Below are positions 8,161 through 16,060 of a DNA stretch of 29,195 nucleotides, one piece after another; the first letter of the stretch is position 1; each line of letters opens with the position of its first letter. The translations under genes and the position numbers were made by a program. The stretch comes from an uncultured Bacteroides sp. (lineage in GTDB: Bacteria; Bacteroidota; Bacteroidia; Bacteroidales; Bacteroidaceae), in assembly GCA_900551445.1 (NCBI GenBank), contig URWA01000036.1:1-29195 (forward strand), given 5' to 3'. The notes under the pieces are model-generated. The model was not told where the DNA came from. It saw only the letters and a program-made list of their open reading frames with translations, and did not search any database.

Positions 8161-8847
8161 TTATTCTTTTTTGTCTGAAGCGAGAACTACCTCTCTCAAA
8201 TCAGGGATGCTGAACGTGCGGCGTCCCAGTTGAATCAGGCCTCGGTTCTGGAGGTCGTTCAGCACGTTTGACACATTGATGCGCGTGTCGTCAATCAGCC
8301 GGGCGAGATCTTCCATTCGGATGGACAGTTTCTTCGGTCCGTAGGGAGTCATACAGCGCAACAGAAGAAAATTGATAATTTTATCACGTGTTTTTCCGAT
8401 ATGGGAATTCCACAGTTTGTTGTAAATCACCTGACTCCGGTTGCTCAGCATGTTCATGTAGTTCAGGTTGAATACTTCATAGCGGCACAATTCGTTGAGA
8501 ATGTAGGATTTCTCGATGTGCAACGTATTTACTTCGGTCAGCGCAGTGTACGATGCCGTAAAATAAGGGCGCATGCCAAACAAGGAATAAGGCTCGATGA
8601 CATTCGGACTTTTAAAGTTCTCCCATAAGGTATATTTGTGTAGGGTGTCGTTGGATTCTATCTGTACTTCTCCGTCCAACACGAAAATAAGCTGGTCGCA
8701 CGGAGTATCTTGTTTTACCAGGCAGCTTCCGGGTTCATATTTGTTGAAGTGAATTTTTACTTTCTCCAGAATGTCGGTAAAGTCGAATTTCGACATCCCT
8801 TGAAACAGAGGGAGCTGTAAAAGCTTGTCGTACATTGTCAATTCCAT
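8161..8847 (-). CDS. Crp/Fnr family transcriptional regulator
   Basis: A 228-aa regulator with an N-terminal cyclic-nucleotide-binding-like beta-roll at about 20-125 (DQLIFVLDGEVQI, then a Y-SLFGM-P region), a dimerisation helix, and a C-terminal winged HTH at about 165-220 (IRMEDLARLIDDTRINVSNVLNDLQNRGLI). No FNR-type N-terminal cysteine cluster is present, and the cAMP-contacting Arg-Ser pair of E. coli CRP is not evident, so the ligand is unknown. A second possible start lies at 8835 (MYDKLL). It is the first gene of a tight cluster with the M3 peptidase and downstream genes, so it may control its own operon; that is inference. Confidence 0.9.
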   Translation of the reverse strand: MELTMYDKLLQLPLFQGMSKFDFTDILEKVKIHFNKYEPGSCLVKQDTPCDQLIFVLDGEVQIESNDTLHKYTLWENFKSPNVIEPYSLFGMRPYFTASYTALTEVNTLHIEKSYILNELCRYEVFNLNYMNMLSNRSQVIYNKLWNSHIGKTRDKIINFLLLRCMTPYGPKKLSIRMEDLARLIDDTRINVSNVLNDLQNRGLIQLGRRTFSIPDLREVVLASDKKE

Positions 8848-8882
8848 CTCTCGTTAACTTTATTAAGTTATCTTTTAACATA

Positions 8883-8890
8883 CAAAGTTA
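8883..8890 (-). promoter_or_regulatory. -7 box upstream of the Crp/Fnr gene
   Basis: Minus-strand TAACTTTG fits the Bacteroides -7 consensus and lies 36 bp before the start codon. No convincing TTTG -33 box is seen at the right distance, which may indicate an activator-dependent promoter. Confidence 0.45.
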
Positions 8891-8975
8891 AGTATATTTC
8901 CTCAGTGCAGCAGTTCCTTGATTATAGGTTTTATCTTTTTTATTCTTTCTTACAGTCTGATAATGTTTGCCAAAT

Positions 8976-9006
8976 CTTGCAGGTGTATAAAAAAATGATA
9001 ACTTTG
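8976..9006 (+). promoter_or_regulatory. Promoter of marC
   Basis: -33-like CTTG (8976-8979), a 19-bp spacer and a -7 box TAACTTTG (8999-9006), placed 23 bp before the marC start. Confidence 0.6.
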
Positions 9007-9029
9007 CAAAAGTAATTTGGATTATAACA

Positions 9030-9629
9030 ATGATTGGATTTGATTTTCAGCAGTTTTTAAGTGCCTTTATCGTTCTTTTTGCCGTAATTGACATCATCGG
9101 CTCCATTCCTATTATTCTGGATTTGAAGCAGAAAGGACGGGCTGTAAATGCTCCTAAGGCCACTTTTATCGCTTTTGCGCTTCTTCTTGGTTTTTTCTAT
9201 GCCGGCGACATGATGTTGCGTTTGTTTCAGGTGGATATCGCTTCGTTTGCCGTAGCCGGTGCTTTTGTCATTTTTCTGATGTCGCTGGAAATGATTCTGG
9301 ATATCGAAATTTTCAAGAATACAGGACCTATCAAAGAGGCCACTCTGGTACCTTTGGTATTCCCTTTGCTGGCTGGTGCAGGTGCATTTACCACTCTGTT
9401 GTCGTTGCGGGCGGAATACGCGCCGATTAATATTGTGCTGGCGCTGATATTGAATATGGTGTGGGTCTACATCGTATTGAAGCTGACCGACCGCATTGAG
9501 CGCATGCTGGGGAAAGGAGGCATCTATGTCATCCGTAAATTTTTCGGCATTATCTTGTTGGCCATTTCGGCCCGTTTGTTTACAGCAAACCTTACTTCAT
9601 TGATAGAGCAGTTTCAGGCTCTGAAATGA
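9030..9629 (+). CDS. MarC family integral membrane protein
   Basis: A 199-aa very hydrophobic protein with about six transmembrane segments. The opening LSAFIVLFAVIDIIGSIPII and the later KEATLVPLVFPLLAGAGAFTTL motif are diagnostic of the MarC/UPF0056 family. Despite the name, MarC has not been shown to cause multiple antibiotic resistance in E. coli, and its substrate is unknown. The gene stands alone between the divergent Crp cluster and mnmA, with its own promoter at 8976-9006. No terminator hairpin was seen before mnmA. Confidence 0.93.
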   Translation: MIGFDFQQFLSAFIVLFAVIDIIGSIPIILDLKQKGRAVNAPKATFIAFALLLGFFYAGDMMLRLFQVDIASFAVAGAFVIFLMSLEMILDIEIFKNTGPIKEATLVPLVFPLLAGAGAFTTLLSLRAEYAPINIVLALILNMVWVYIVLKLTDRIERMLGKGGIYVIRKFFGIILLAISARLFTANLTSLIEQFQALK

Positions 9630-9648
9630 GATATACCTTGAAAAGGGT

Positions 9649-9680
9649 ATTGGACGCTTGAAGTGTGAGTGGTATATTTG
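9649..9680 (+). promoter_or_regulatory. Promoter of mnmA
   Basis: ATTG (9649-9652) as the -33 box, a 20-bp spacer and a -7 box TATATTTG (9673-9680). The mnmA start is only 18 bp beyond the -7 box, so the leader is very short. Confidence 0.6.
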
Positions 9681-9698
9681 CCACTAAAAAAGGTATAT

Positions 9699-10772
9699 AT
9701 GAAAATAGCAGCATTGATTTCGGGAGGAGTTGACAGCGCAGTAGCTGTACATCTGTTGTGTGAGCAAGGGTATAAGCCAGACTTGTTTTACATAAAGATT
9801 GGTATGGATACGGACGAGGAACTGACGTGTACGGCGGAGGAGGATATAGAACTGGCTTCCACCACTGCCCGGAAGTATGGGCTGCCATTCCATATCGTGG
9901 ATTTGCAGAAGGAGTATTGGGACAATGTGGTGGCGTACACCATCGATAAGGTGCGGCGTGGGCTGACTCCCAATCCGGATGTGATGTGCAATAAATTGAT
10001 AAAGTTCGGTTGTTTCGACCAAAAGGCCGGACATGACTATGATAAAATAGCTACAGGACATTATGCTTCTACACTTGTCGTAGATGGACATACGTGGCTG
10101 GCTACAGCCAAAGACCCGGTGAAGGACCAGACGGATTTTCTGGCGCAGATTGATTACCTTCAGGTGTCGCGACTGATGTTCCCGTTGGGCGGATTGATGA
10201 AAGAGGAAGTGCGGGCATTGGCTTTGAAGGCTTCCTTGCCAAGTGCCAGACGGAAGGACAGTCAGGGAATCTGTTTCCTGGGTAAGATAAACTACAATGA
10301 CTTTATCCGTCGTTTCCTGGGTGAACGGCCGGGACCGGTGGTAGAGTTGGAGACGGGAAAGGTTATCGGACAGCATCGGGGATATTGGTTCCATACCATT
10401 GGACAACGCAAGGGATTGGGACTGGGCGGCGGTCCGTGGTTCGTCGTCGACAAGAATGTGGATGAAAACATTATCTATGTGTCGCATGGTTATGATACAG
10501 AAAAGCAGTTTGGCTATTCCTTTTACTTGAAGGACTTCCATTTCATTACCTTGAATCCTTGGAAAGAACCGGAAACTGAAATTTGTTTCAAGATACGCCA
10601 CACGGATACCTTTCAGACTGGGACCGTCCGTTTTTCGGAAGACGGATTGTTGGTGTCCAGTACGGAGCCGATACAGGGAATAGCCCCTGGGCAGTTCGGG
10701 GTGATTTATGACAAGGATGCTCGCCTGTGCATAGGCAGTGGCGAGATAAGAACAAGGGAATTTTTAAAGTAG
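9699..10772 (+). CDS. mnmA: tRNA-specific 2-thiouridylase MnmA
   Basis: Installs sulfur at position 2 of the wobble uridine (U34) in tRNAs for Lys, Glu and Gln, using ATP and a persulfide donor. From the ATG at 9699 it is 357 aa. The PP-loop SGGVDS is at residues 8-13, the catalytic nucleophile C97 lies in NPDVMCNKLIKF, and the second catalytic cysteine C192 lies in SQGICFLG; these correspond to C102 and C199 of E. coli. The C-terminal part (IAPGQFGVIYD) is the usual beta-barrel. A start ten codons earlier was rejected because it would overlap the promoter. Some Bacteroidales carry more than one MnmA paralogue; which one this is cannot be said. Confidence 0.94.
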   Translation: MKIAALISGGVDSAVAVHLLCEQGYKPDLFYIKIGMDTDEELTCTAEEDIELASTTARKYGLPFHIVDLQKEYWDNVVAYTIDKVRRGLTPNPDVMCNKLIKFGCFDQKAGHDYDKIATGHYASTLVVDGHTWLATAKDPVKDQTDFLAQIDYLQVSRLMFPLGGLMKEEVRALALKASLPSARRKDSQGICFLGKINYNDFIRRFLGERPGPVVELETGKVIGQHRGYWFHTIGQRKGLGLGGGPWFVVDKNVDENIIYVSHGYDTEKQFGYSFYLKDFHFITLNPWKEPETEICFKIRHTDTFQTGTVRFSEDGLLVSSTEPIQGIAPGQFGVIYDKDARLCIGSGEIRTREFLK

Positions 10773-10783
10773 AAAGGCTGACT

Positions 10784-11884
10784 ATGCGAATTTCTTTTCA
10801 ACTGAATACGCTTGCCCCTTTTCGTATGAAGGAACTTATACGCAGGCTGGAAGTACCGGTAAAGGTGACGCTTCAGGGCACGTATCAGGGAAAAAATCTG
10901 TATTATTTTCATCGTCCGGAATATTCCACGACTTCATTTGCCATTTCTGATGACCAGAAAGGGAAGATTGTGGTGGCTATGGACGGTTTGTCATCTTATG
11001 ATGATTATAAGTTCTTTCCTTATCTGATTGATACATTGGGGTTGTGTCTGAACGGGCATAGTCCGAAACTGGTATCGGGAGAGGATGGAAAGACTTATTC
11101 TGTGTATGAACGTTTGGGGACGCAGTGGATTGAAGACTGTATCGGGGAAGAGATTGCCTCGTTGAAAGTGGTGCTTTCCGTCGTGCCCCGCTGTTATCTG
11201 GAACTGCCTAAAGAAGGTATCCGCTATGTCTCGCTGGAACAGTTGAAGCAATATGGGGTGAATCTTCATTCTTCCACTTCCCGTATTTATGGCTACATCC
11301 AGTATTTGCTGCACAAGGGCTGGCTCTCGGAGGCAACGCGGGAGGAATTTATAGCCGACAGTCTGGCTTATGCCATGGATGTGGAAGTGGATGTACCACA
11401 GCATGTATCAATCGGCCGTGTCAAGTCATGGCAGTCCGACGGCACGGAAACCTGGGAAAGTTTTTCGCAGGAAGACGTGGATATGCTCTTGGAACTGGGC
11501 AAGGAATACCGTGAAGGAACCCGTGTGGACGGAGTGGTCTTGAATGATATCGGTACGTTATATCAGGAAGGAGTTGGAGTGGATTCCGATGGTTACGAAG
11601 CAGAATTCTGGTTTAAAGAGGCTGTCCGTCAGGGTGATTTGACTTATGCCTCTGCCAATTTGGGAGATTTGTACCGAAAGGGATGCGGCCAGTTGCCTGT
11701 GTCCTTGCCGCGGGCTTTCGAGGCTTACCGCCATTCTTCCGACCCTTATGCCTTTTACCGGATTGGGCAAGGATACGAAGAGGGTTGGGCCGGAACTCCC
11801 GACCTCCATCTGGCTATGTTCTGGTATAAGAAAGCGGCTCAGGCGGGTCATCATCTGGCTCTTAAGCGACTGTCAGAGTCGTGA
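10784..11884 (+). CDS. Sel1-repeat protein with unrecognised N-terminal region
   Basis: A 366-aa protein starting 11 bp after mnmA, so probably cotranscribed with it. Residues 1 to about 215 form a mixed alpha/beta region I do not recognise (starting MRISFQLNTLAPFRMKEL). From about residue 251 there are three Sel1-like TPR units: VVLNDIGTLYQEG with EAEFWFKEAVRQG, then ANLGDLYRKG, then FYRIGQGYEEG with AMFWYKKAAQAGH. Sel1 repeats mediate protein-protein contacts. No signal peptide is visible, so it is probably cytoplasmic. The ATG at 10784 was chosen over one at 10727 inside mnmA because it avoids a long out-of-frame overlap. A terminator-like structure follows at 11936-12017. Confidence 0.75.
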   Translation: MRISFQLNTLAPFRMKELIRRLEVPVKVTLQGTYQGKNLYYFHRPEYSTTSFAISDDQKGKIVVAMDGLSSYDDYKFFPYLIDTLGLCLNGHSPKLVSGEDGKTYSVYERLGTQWIEDCIGEEIASLKVVLSVVPRCYLELPKEGIRYVSLEQLKQYGVNLHSSTSRIYGYIQYLLHKGWLSEATREEFIADSLAYAMDVEVDVPQHVSIGRVKSWQSDGTETWESFSQEDVDMLLELGKEYREGTRVDGVVLNDIGTLYQEGVGVDSDGYEAEFWFKEAVRQGDLTYASANLGDLYRKGCGQLPVSLPRAFEAYRHSSDPYAFYRIGQGYEEGWAGTPDLHLAMFWYKKAAQAGHHLALKRLSES

Positions 11885-11935
11885 TTTTTCCTTAAAAAGG
11901 TAAGTGTTTTTTAAAACGTCCATAAGGATACGAAA

Positions 11936-12017
11936 TGCCTCTACGTCTTACGTGAAAGATGCTTGTGTTTGTGATGAAAAACGTAAGAATCTGCTGTAAG
12001 CCGTAGAGGTGCTTTTT
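11936..12017 (+). terminator. Nested hairpin after the Sel1 gene, possible terminator
   Basis: An outer 8-bp stem CCTCTACG/CGTAGAGG (11938-11945 with 12002-12009) and a directly stacked inner 8-bp stem TCTTACGT/ACGTAAGA (11946-11953 with 11981-11988). A 13-nt one-sided bulge lies at 11989-12001. Five T residues follow at 12013-12017. It could end the mnmA-Sel1 transcript, though it is more elaborate than a simple terminator. Confidence 0.5.
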
Positions 12018-12042
12018 AATGTATTCTTTTAGGGGATTCTTT

Positions 12043-12705
12043 TTAAGCAGTGGGTAATTGTAGGAAACGGCTGATGTCTTCCGGCTTTTCCGCCAGCAAA
12101 TCCGGGTGAAATTCCTCCAATTCACTTTTCGGCCGGAAACCCCAGCATGCTCCGATGGTGGTGACTCCTGCGTTGAGTCCGGTCTGCATGTCCACTCCGG
12201 AGTCGCCGATATAGACCACTTCTTCTTTGCTTACTCCGGCCATTTGTATGATTTCATTCACCACCTGAGGATCGGGTTTGGTCGGCACGTTGTCCCGCTG
12301 TCCGAATACTGCCGTGAAATGGATGGCAGGGAAATACTGTCCGATGAGTTTGGCAGTGGCCTCCTGATATTTGTTGGAGGCTACGGCAAGCTGGAGATGA
12401 TGCTGTTGCAGGAGGTTGAGCAGCTCCTCGATACCGGGATAGGGGCGGCTTAAATCCGCATTGTGGATGTTATAGTAGGGAACAAACTTCGACCGGATGC
12501 GCAAGACGTTTTCCGGAGTTCTTTCCTCCTCGGGAAGAGCCCGTTCGAAGAGTTTGTTGATGCCGTTGCCTACAAAGAAGCGATAGGCGTCGGTCGGATG
12601 GGTAGGATAGCCGAATTGGGTCAGGGCGTAATTGGTAGCCGCGGCCAGGTCGGCAATCGTGTTTAGCAAAGTTCCGTCTAAGTCAAAAATCACAAGTTTC
12701 TTCAT
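12043..12705 (-). CDS. gph: HAD hydrolase, phosphoglycolate phosphatase-like
   Basis: A 220-aa haloacid dehalogenase-superfamily phosphatase. Motif I is DLDGT (8-12) with the nucleophile Asp8 and the acid-base Asp10. Motif II is the SNK triplet in VASNKYQEAT, motif III is the lysine of KPDP, and motif IV is GDSGVDMQTG. An alpha-helical cap lies between motifs I and II (AAATNYALTQFGYP and following). This matches Gph-type enzymes that remove 2-phosphoglycolate, a product of oxidative DNA damage repair, but HAD substrate calls from sequence are uncertain. It lies 6 bp downstream of folB, in one apparent transcription unit. Confidence 0.85.
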   Translation of the reverse strand: MKKLVIFDLDGTLLNTIADLAAATNYALTQFGYPTHPTDAYRFFVGNGINKLFERALPEEERTPENVLRIRSKFVPYYNIHNADLSRPYPGIEELLNLLQQHHLQLAVASNKYQEATAKLIGQYFPAIHFTAVFGQRDNVPTKPDPQVVNEIIQMAGVSKEEVVYIGDSGVDMQTGLNAGVTTIGACWGFRPKSELEEFHPDLLAEKPEDISRFLQLPTA

Positions 12706-12711
12706 ATCGCG

Positions 12712-13083
12712 TTAGTTTTTGGTGTAAGTTGATTCCACTCCGGTTTCCCTGCAGTCTGCCCCCATGGGAGGATTCTGCTTGAACAAGGCAATCTTGACTT
12801 CCGTAAGGGTGGGAAAGTCCCGGAACAACCGTTCGGCAATGCGTTGGACGACGTGTTCCAGTAGGCGGGAAGTCACCTGCATCTCTTCTTTCACCGCCTG
12901 AAACACCTCTGCATAATTGAGCGTATAATTCAGATCGTCTGTTTGCGATGCACGGCTGAAATCCGTTTTTAGCCGCAGGTTGAGGGTGAATTCGGTCCCC
13001 ACCTTGTTTTCCTGAGGGAGTACGCCGTGAAAGGCATATATTTTCAGCCCGTTCAGGTGAATGTACATTTCAGATTGTTTCAT
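12712..13083 (-). CDS. folB: Dihydroneopterin aldolase
   Basis: Folate biosynthesis enzyme cleaving 7,8-dihydroneopterin to 6-hydroxymethyl-dihydropterin and glycolaldehyde. From the chosen start (MKQSEMYIHLNG) it is 123 aa, the normal length. Family marks are LKIYAFHGVLPQENKVGTEF, the active-site strand LNYTLNYAEVF, and the C-terminal KIALFKQNPPMGAD region with the Lys-x-Asn-Pro motif. Another in-frame ATG lies upstream at 13107 and one downstream at 13068; the middle one gives the best family fit. The gene is followed after 6 bp by gph. Confidence 0.92.
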   Translation of the reverse strand: MKQSEMYIHLNGLKIYAFHGVLPQENKVGTEFTLNLRLKTDFSRASQTDDLNYTLNYAEVFQAVKEEMQVTSRLLEHVVQRIAERLFRDFPTLTEVKIALFKQNPPMGADCRETGVESTYTKN

Positions 13084-13102
13084 GTTGAAAGGATATAAGA
13101 GA

Positions 13103-13148
13103 GGCATGAATCCGACGCTTGTGCAAAGCTTCTTGCCAGATTCATGCC
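13103..13148 (-). terminator. Possible terminator after nrdJ
   Basis: A perfect 10-bp inverted repeat GGCATGAATC/GATTCATGCC (13103-13112 with 13139-13148) lies between the nrdJ stop and the folB start. The loop has a small internal GCTT/AAGC stem. The tract downstream on the minus strand is only moderately U-rich (TCTCTTATAT), so the call is tentative. Confidence 0.45.
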
Positions 13149-13186
13149 CGATATGGTTGAGTAATTCACTCGAATGTCATAAATTC

Positions 13187-15730
13187 TTATCCGCAGCGTG
13201 AAGAGCCGCAAGTCTTGCAAATCAGACAGCCTTCCTGATATACCAAGGTTTCATGGCCGCAGTTTGGACATTTCACGCCCTTGGCTTCAGTGCCGTCCTG
13301 CACGTATTTCTTCAGAGCTCTTTCCACGCCGTTCTTCCACGTGTTGATGCTTTCGCTATCCAGTTGCAGCGAACTTACCAGTTTGATGACCTGCTCAATC
13401 GGCATTCTCCAGCGGAGCACACCCGAAATCAGCTTGGCATAGTTCCAATATTCTTTGTTGAACTTTTCAGAAAGTCCTTCGATGGTCATCTTATAGCCAC
13501 GTTTGTTTTCGAACTGGAAGTCGTAGTGTTTGGTACCGTCTTCGTCGTAACTCTTGATGATACGTCCGGAGGTCACAGACTTCGGCAATACGATGCCTTC
13601 CTCGTCATCCTGCAAACCGGTGAAGATTTCGTAAGGTCTTCCATCGAGCAGGCCGACAAATGCCACCCATTTTTCTTTGTTGTTCTGGAAACGTACCACG
13701 TCGGCTTCCAGCACTTTCGGACGTACCTCCACTACCTGAGGCGGTTTGCAACGACATTCCTCCTCTTCTTTCTTGTCTTTCTTCTTCGTAGAAAGCAATA
13801 CGCCGGCACGGGAACCGTCCCGATATACGGTACAACCTTTACATCCGGAACGCCATGCTTCAACATAAAGCTGGTTCACGAGGTCCTCGCTTACGTTGTT
13901 CGGCAGGTTGATGGTTACACTGATGGAGTGGTCCACCCATTTCTGGATACGTCCTTGCATCTTCACCTTCATCAGCCAGTCCACATCGTTGGAAGTGGCT
14001 TTATAATACGGTGATTTAGCCACCAGTTCGTCAATCTCTTCCTGCGTGTAACGCTTGTCAGGATCGTAGCCGTTCACTTTCATCCAAGTCAGGAACTTGT
14101 GATGGAACACTACATATTCTTCGAATGCATCTCCAGTTTCATCCACGAAATCTACATGAACATTGGTATCATTCGGATTGACTTTCCGGCGACGTTTGTA
14201 CACAGGCATGAACACCGGTTCAATACCCGAAGTCGTCTGGGTCATCAGACTGGTAGTTCCTGTCGGTGCAATCGTCAGGCAGGCAATGTTCCGTCGGCCA
14301 TACTTCTTCATTTCTTCGTACAATTCAGGGTCGGCCTCTTTCAGACGGTTGATGAACGGGTTGTTCTTTTCACGTTCCGCATCGTAGATTTCAAACGCGC
14401 CACGTTCCTTAGCCATGTTTACAGAAGAACGGTAAGCTTCGAGGGCAATGGTCTTGTGTACTTTTTCAGAGAATTCAGTAGCCTCTTCCGTACCATAACG
14501 CAGTCCCATGGCAGCCAGCATGTCACCTTCAGCCGTGATACCTACACCTGTACGGCGTCCCAAGCCTGATTTACGATAAATCTTTTCCCACAAGTGGCGT
14601 TCTGTCCCTTTCACTTCCATGCTTTCAGGGTCAGAGTCTATCTTTTCAAAAATCCGTTCAATCTTTTCCAACTCCAGATCGATAATGTCGTCCATGATGC
14701 GCTGTGCCAGTGCCACATGCTTCTTGAACAGCTCGAAATCAAAGTAGGCTTCCGGAGTAAATGGATTGATTACGTATGAATACAGGTTGATGGCCAGCAG
14801 ACGGCAAGAGTCGTACGGACACAGAGGAATCTCGCCACAGGGGTTTGTAGAAACCGTGCGGAAGCCTAAGTCGGCGTAACAGTCGGGTACAGACTCGCGG
14901 ATGATGGTATCCCAGAACAACACTCCCGGTTCTGCCGATTTCCATGCATTGTGTACAATCTTTTTCCACAGAGCCGAAGCGTCAATATCCTTGGCAACCA
15001 TCGGATTGGCTGAATCAATCGGATATTGCTGCGTGTAAGGCTTTCCTTCAATGGCAGCCTGCATGAAGGCATCGTCCAGTTTTACGGAAACGTTGGCTCC
15101 CGTTACTTTCCCTTCCGTCATTTTAGCATCGATGAATGCTTCTGAATCCGGATGTTTGATGGATACAGTCAGCATCAGCGCACCGCGACGTCCGTCTTGA
15201 GCTACCTCACGTGTAGAATTGGAGTAGCGTTCCATAAAAGGAACAAGTCCGGTGGAGGTCAAAGCCGAGTTTTTCACCGGAGAACCTTTCGGACGGATGT
15301 GTGACAAGTCATGCCCTACACCGCCACGGCGTTTCATCAGTTGTACCTGCTCCTCATCAATGCGGATGATGGCACCGTAAGAGTCGGCATTTCCGTCGAG
15401 TCCGATTACGAAGCAGTTGGACAGTGACGCAATCTGATAATTGTTGCCAATTCCCGTCATCGGGCTACCCTGCGGTATGATGTACTTGAAATGGTCGAGC
15501 AAATCGAAAAGTTCCTGAGAACTGAGTGCATTAGGATATTTTGCCTCAATGCGGGCCACCTCATTGGCAATCCGCCAATGCATATCCTCTGGAGATTTTT
15601 CATAGATGTTTCCAAATGAGTCTTTCACAGCGTATTTGTTTACCCAAACACGAGCTGCCAGTTCATCTCCTTTGAAATACTCCAACGAAGCATTGTAGGC
15701 TTCATCGTAGCTATACGTTTTCTTTTCCAC
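13187..15730 (-). CDS. nrdJ: Class II (adenosylcobalamin-dependent) ribonucleotide reductase
   Basis: Reduces ribonucleotides to deoxyribonucleotides using a B12-derived radical, independent of oxygen. The 847-aa protein has the ten-stranded barrel core. SLSNCFVIG holds a redox cysteine (C106), and STNPCGEIPL (N296-P297-C298-G299-E300) holds the radical cysteine C298 and catalytic Glu300. ACLTIAPTGTTS is a phosphate-binding loop. The C-terminal tail has two CxxC pairs, CPNCG and CKTCGSSRCG, resembling a zinc ribbon plus the redox-shuttle cysteines of long NrdJ proteins. No ATP-cone is evident at the N-terminus. A promoter lies at 15817-15847, giving an 80-nt leader too short for a typical cobalamin riboswitch; none was recognised. 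Confidence 0.95.
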   Translation of the reverse strand: MEKKTYSYDEAYNASLEYFKGDELAARVWVNKYAVKDSFGNIYEKSPEDMHWRIANEVARIEAKYPNALSSQELFDLLDHFKYIIPQGSPMTGIGNNYQIASLSNCFVIGLDGNADSYGAIIRIDEEQVQLMKRRGGVGHDLSHIRPKGSPVKNSALTSTGLVPFMERYSNSTREVAQDGRRGALMLTVSIKHPDSEAFIDAKMTEGKVTGANVSVKLDDAFMQAAIEGKPYTQQYPIDSANPMVAKDIDASALWKKIVHNAWKSAEPGVLFWDTIIRESVPDCYADLGFRTVSTNPCGEIPLCPYDSCRLLAINLYSYVINPFTPEAYFDFELFKKHVALAQRIMDDIIDLELEKIERIFEKIDSDPESMEVKGTERHLWEKIYRKSGLGRRTGVGITAEGDMLAAMGLRYGTEEATEFSEKVHKTIALEAYRSSVNMAKERGAFEIYDAEREKNNPFINRLKEADPELYEEMKKYGRRNIACLTIAPTGTTSLMTQTTSGIEPVFMPVYKRRRKVNPNDTNVHVDFVDETGDAFEEYVVFHHKFLTWMKVNGYDPDKRYTQEEIDELVAKSPYYKATSNDVDWLMKVKMQGRIQKWVDHSISVTINLPNNVSEDLVNQLYVEAWRSGCKGCTVYRDGSRAGVLLSTKKKDKKEEEECRCKPPQVVEVRPKVLEADVVRFQNNKEKWVAFVGLLDGRPYEIFTGLQDDEEGIVLPKSVTSGRIIKSYDEDGTKHYDFQFENKRGYKMTIEGLSEKFNKEYWNYAKLISGVLRWRMPIEQVIKLVSSLQLDSESINTWKNGVERALKKYVQDGTEAKGVKCPNCGHETLVYQEGCLICKTCGSSRCG

Positions 15731-15816
15731 GGTTATTTGTATATGAATAAGTTTGTTCGCAATAAAATGATAAGTCGCAAAATGTAGAAGGTCGTTTTAT
15801 TTCTAACAAACGCCTG

Positions 15817-15847
15817 CAAAGCTAAAGATGTTTTTTTAATTCGCAAA
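15817..15847 (-). promoter_or_regulatory. Promoter of nrdJ
   Basis: Minus-strand -33 TTTG (15844-15847), a 19-bp spacer and -7 TAGCTTTG (15817-15824): a perfect match to the Bacteroides consensus. Confidence 0.7.
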
Positions 15848-15943
15848 ATAAAAAAGTAAGAAGTTATCAACAATGTGGGTGGTTTTCTATTTTGAAATAT
15901 TACATACTTGATAATTAGATTGTTATAAAAATTGACGTATTGA

Positions 15944-15977
15944 AAAGTTTTCCGTTTTGGAAAACTTTGATTTTTTT
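15944..15977 (+). terminator. Orphan terminator-like hairpin
   Basis: A perfect 10-bp stem AAAGTTTTCC/GGAAAACTTT (15944-15953 with 15959-15968), a 5-nt loop, then GATTTTTTTG on the plus strand. No plus-strand gene lies upstream, so it is either the end of a small RNA or a protein-binding inverted repeat. Confidence 0.45.
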
Positions 15978-16026
15978 GAATTGTTTCTTATACCTTATAA
16001 AAGTAGGGATTTTCACTGATTCTTTT

Positions 16027-16034
16027 TACCTTTG
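16027..16034 (+). promoter_or_regulatory. -7 box of the nitroreductase gene
   Basis: TACCTTTG, 26 bp before the start codon, fits the -7 consensus. No good -33 box is visible. Confidence 0.5.
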
Positions 16035-16060
16035 CAGATAATCTATAAAGCCGATATATT

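Larger units (their letters stand above)
15731..16060. other. 330-bp divergent intergenic region nrdJ / nitroreductase
   Basis: No coding sequence was seen. The region holds the nrdJ promoter (minus strand), a one-mismatch DnaA box TTATCAACA at 15864-15872, a plus-strand -7-like box TAAGTTTG at 15748-15755, an orphan 10-bp hairpin with a T-tract at 15944-15977, and the nitroreductase -7 box at 16027-16034. Confidence 0.7.

Noticed and set aside
13253..14014. 253-codon plus-strand frame opposite nrdJ
   Set aside because: Lies wholly within conserved NrdJ coding sequence, in antisense; composition is not protein-like.
15731..15816. Cobalamin riboswitch in the nrdJ leader
   Set aside because: The leader downstream of the predicted start is only about 80 nt and lacks a recognisable B12-box-like sequence.
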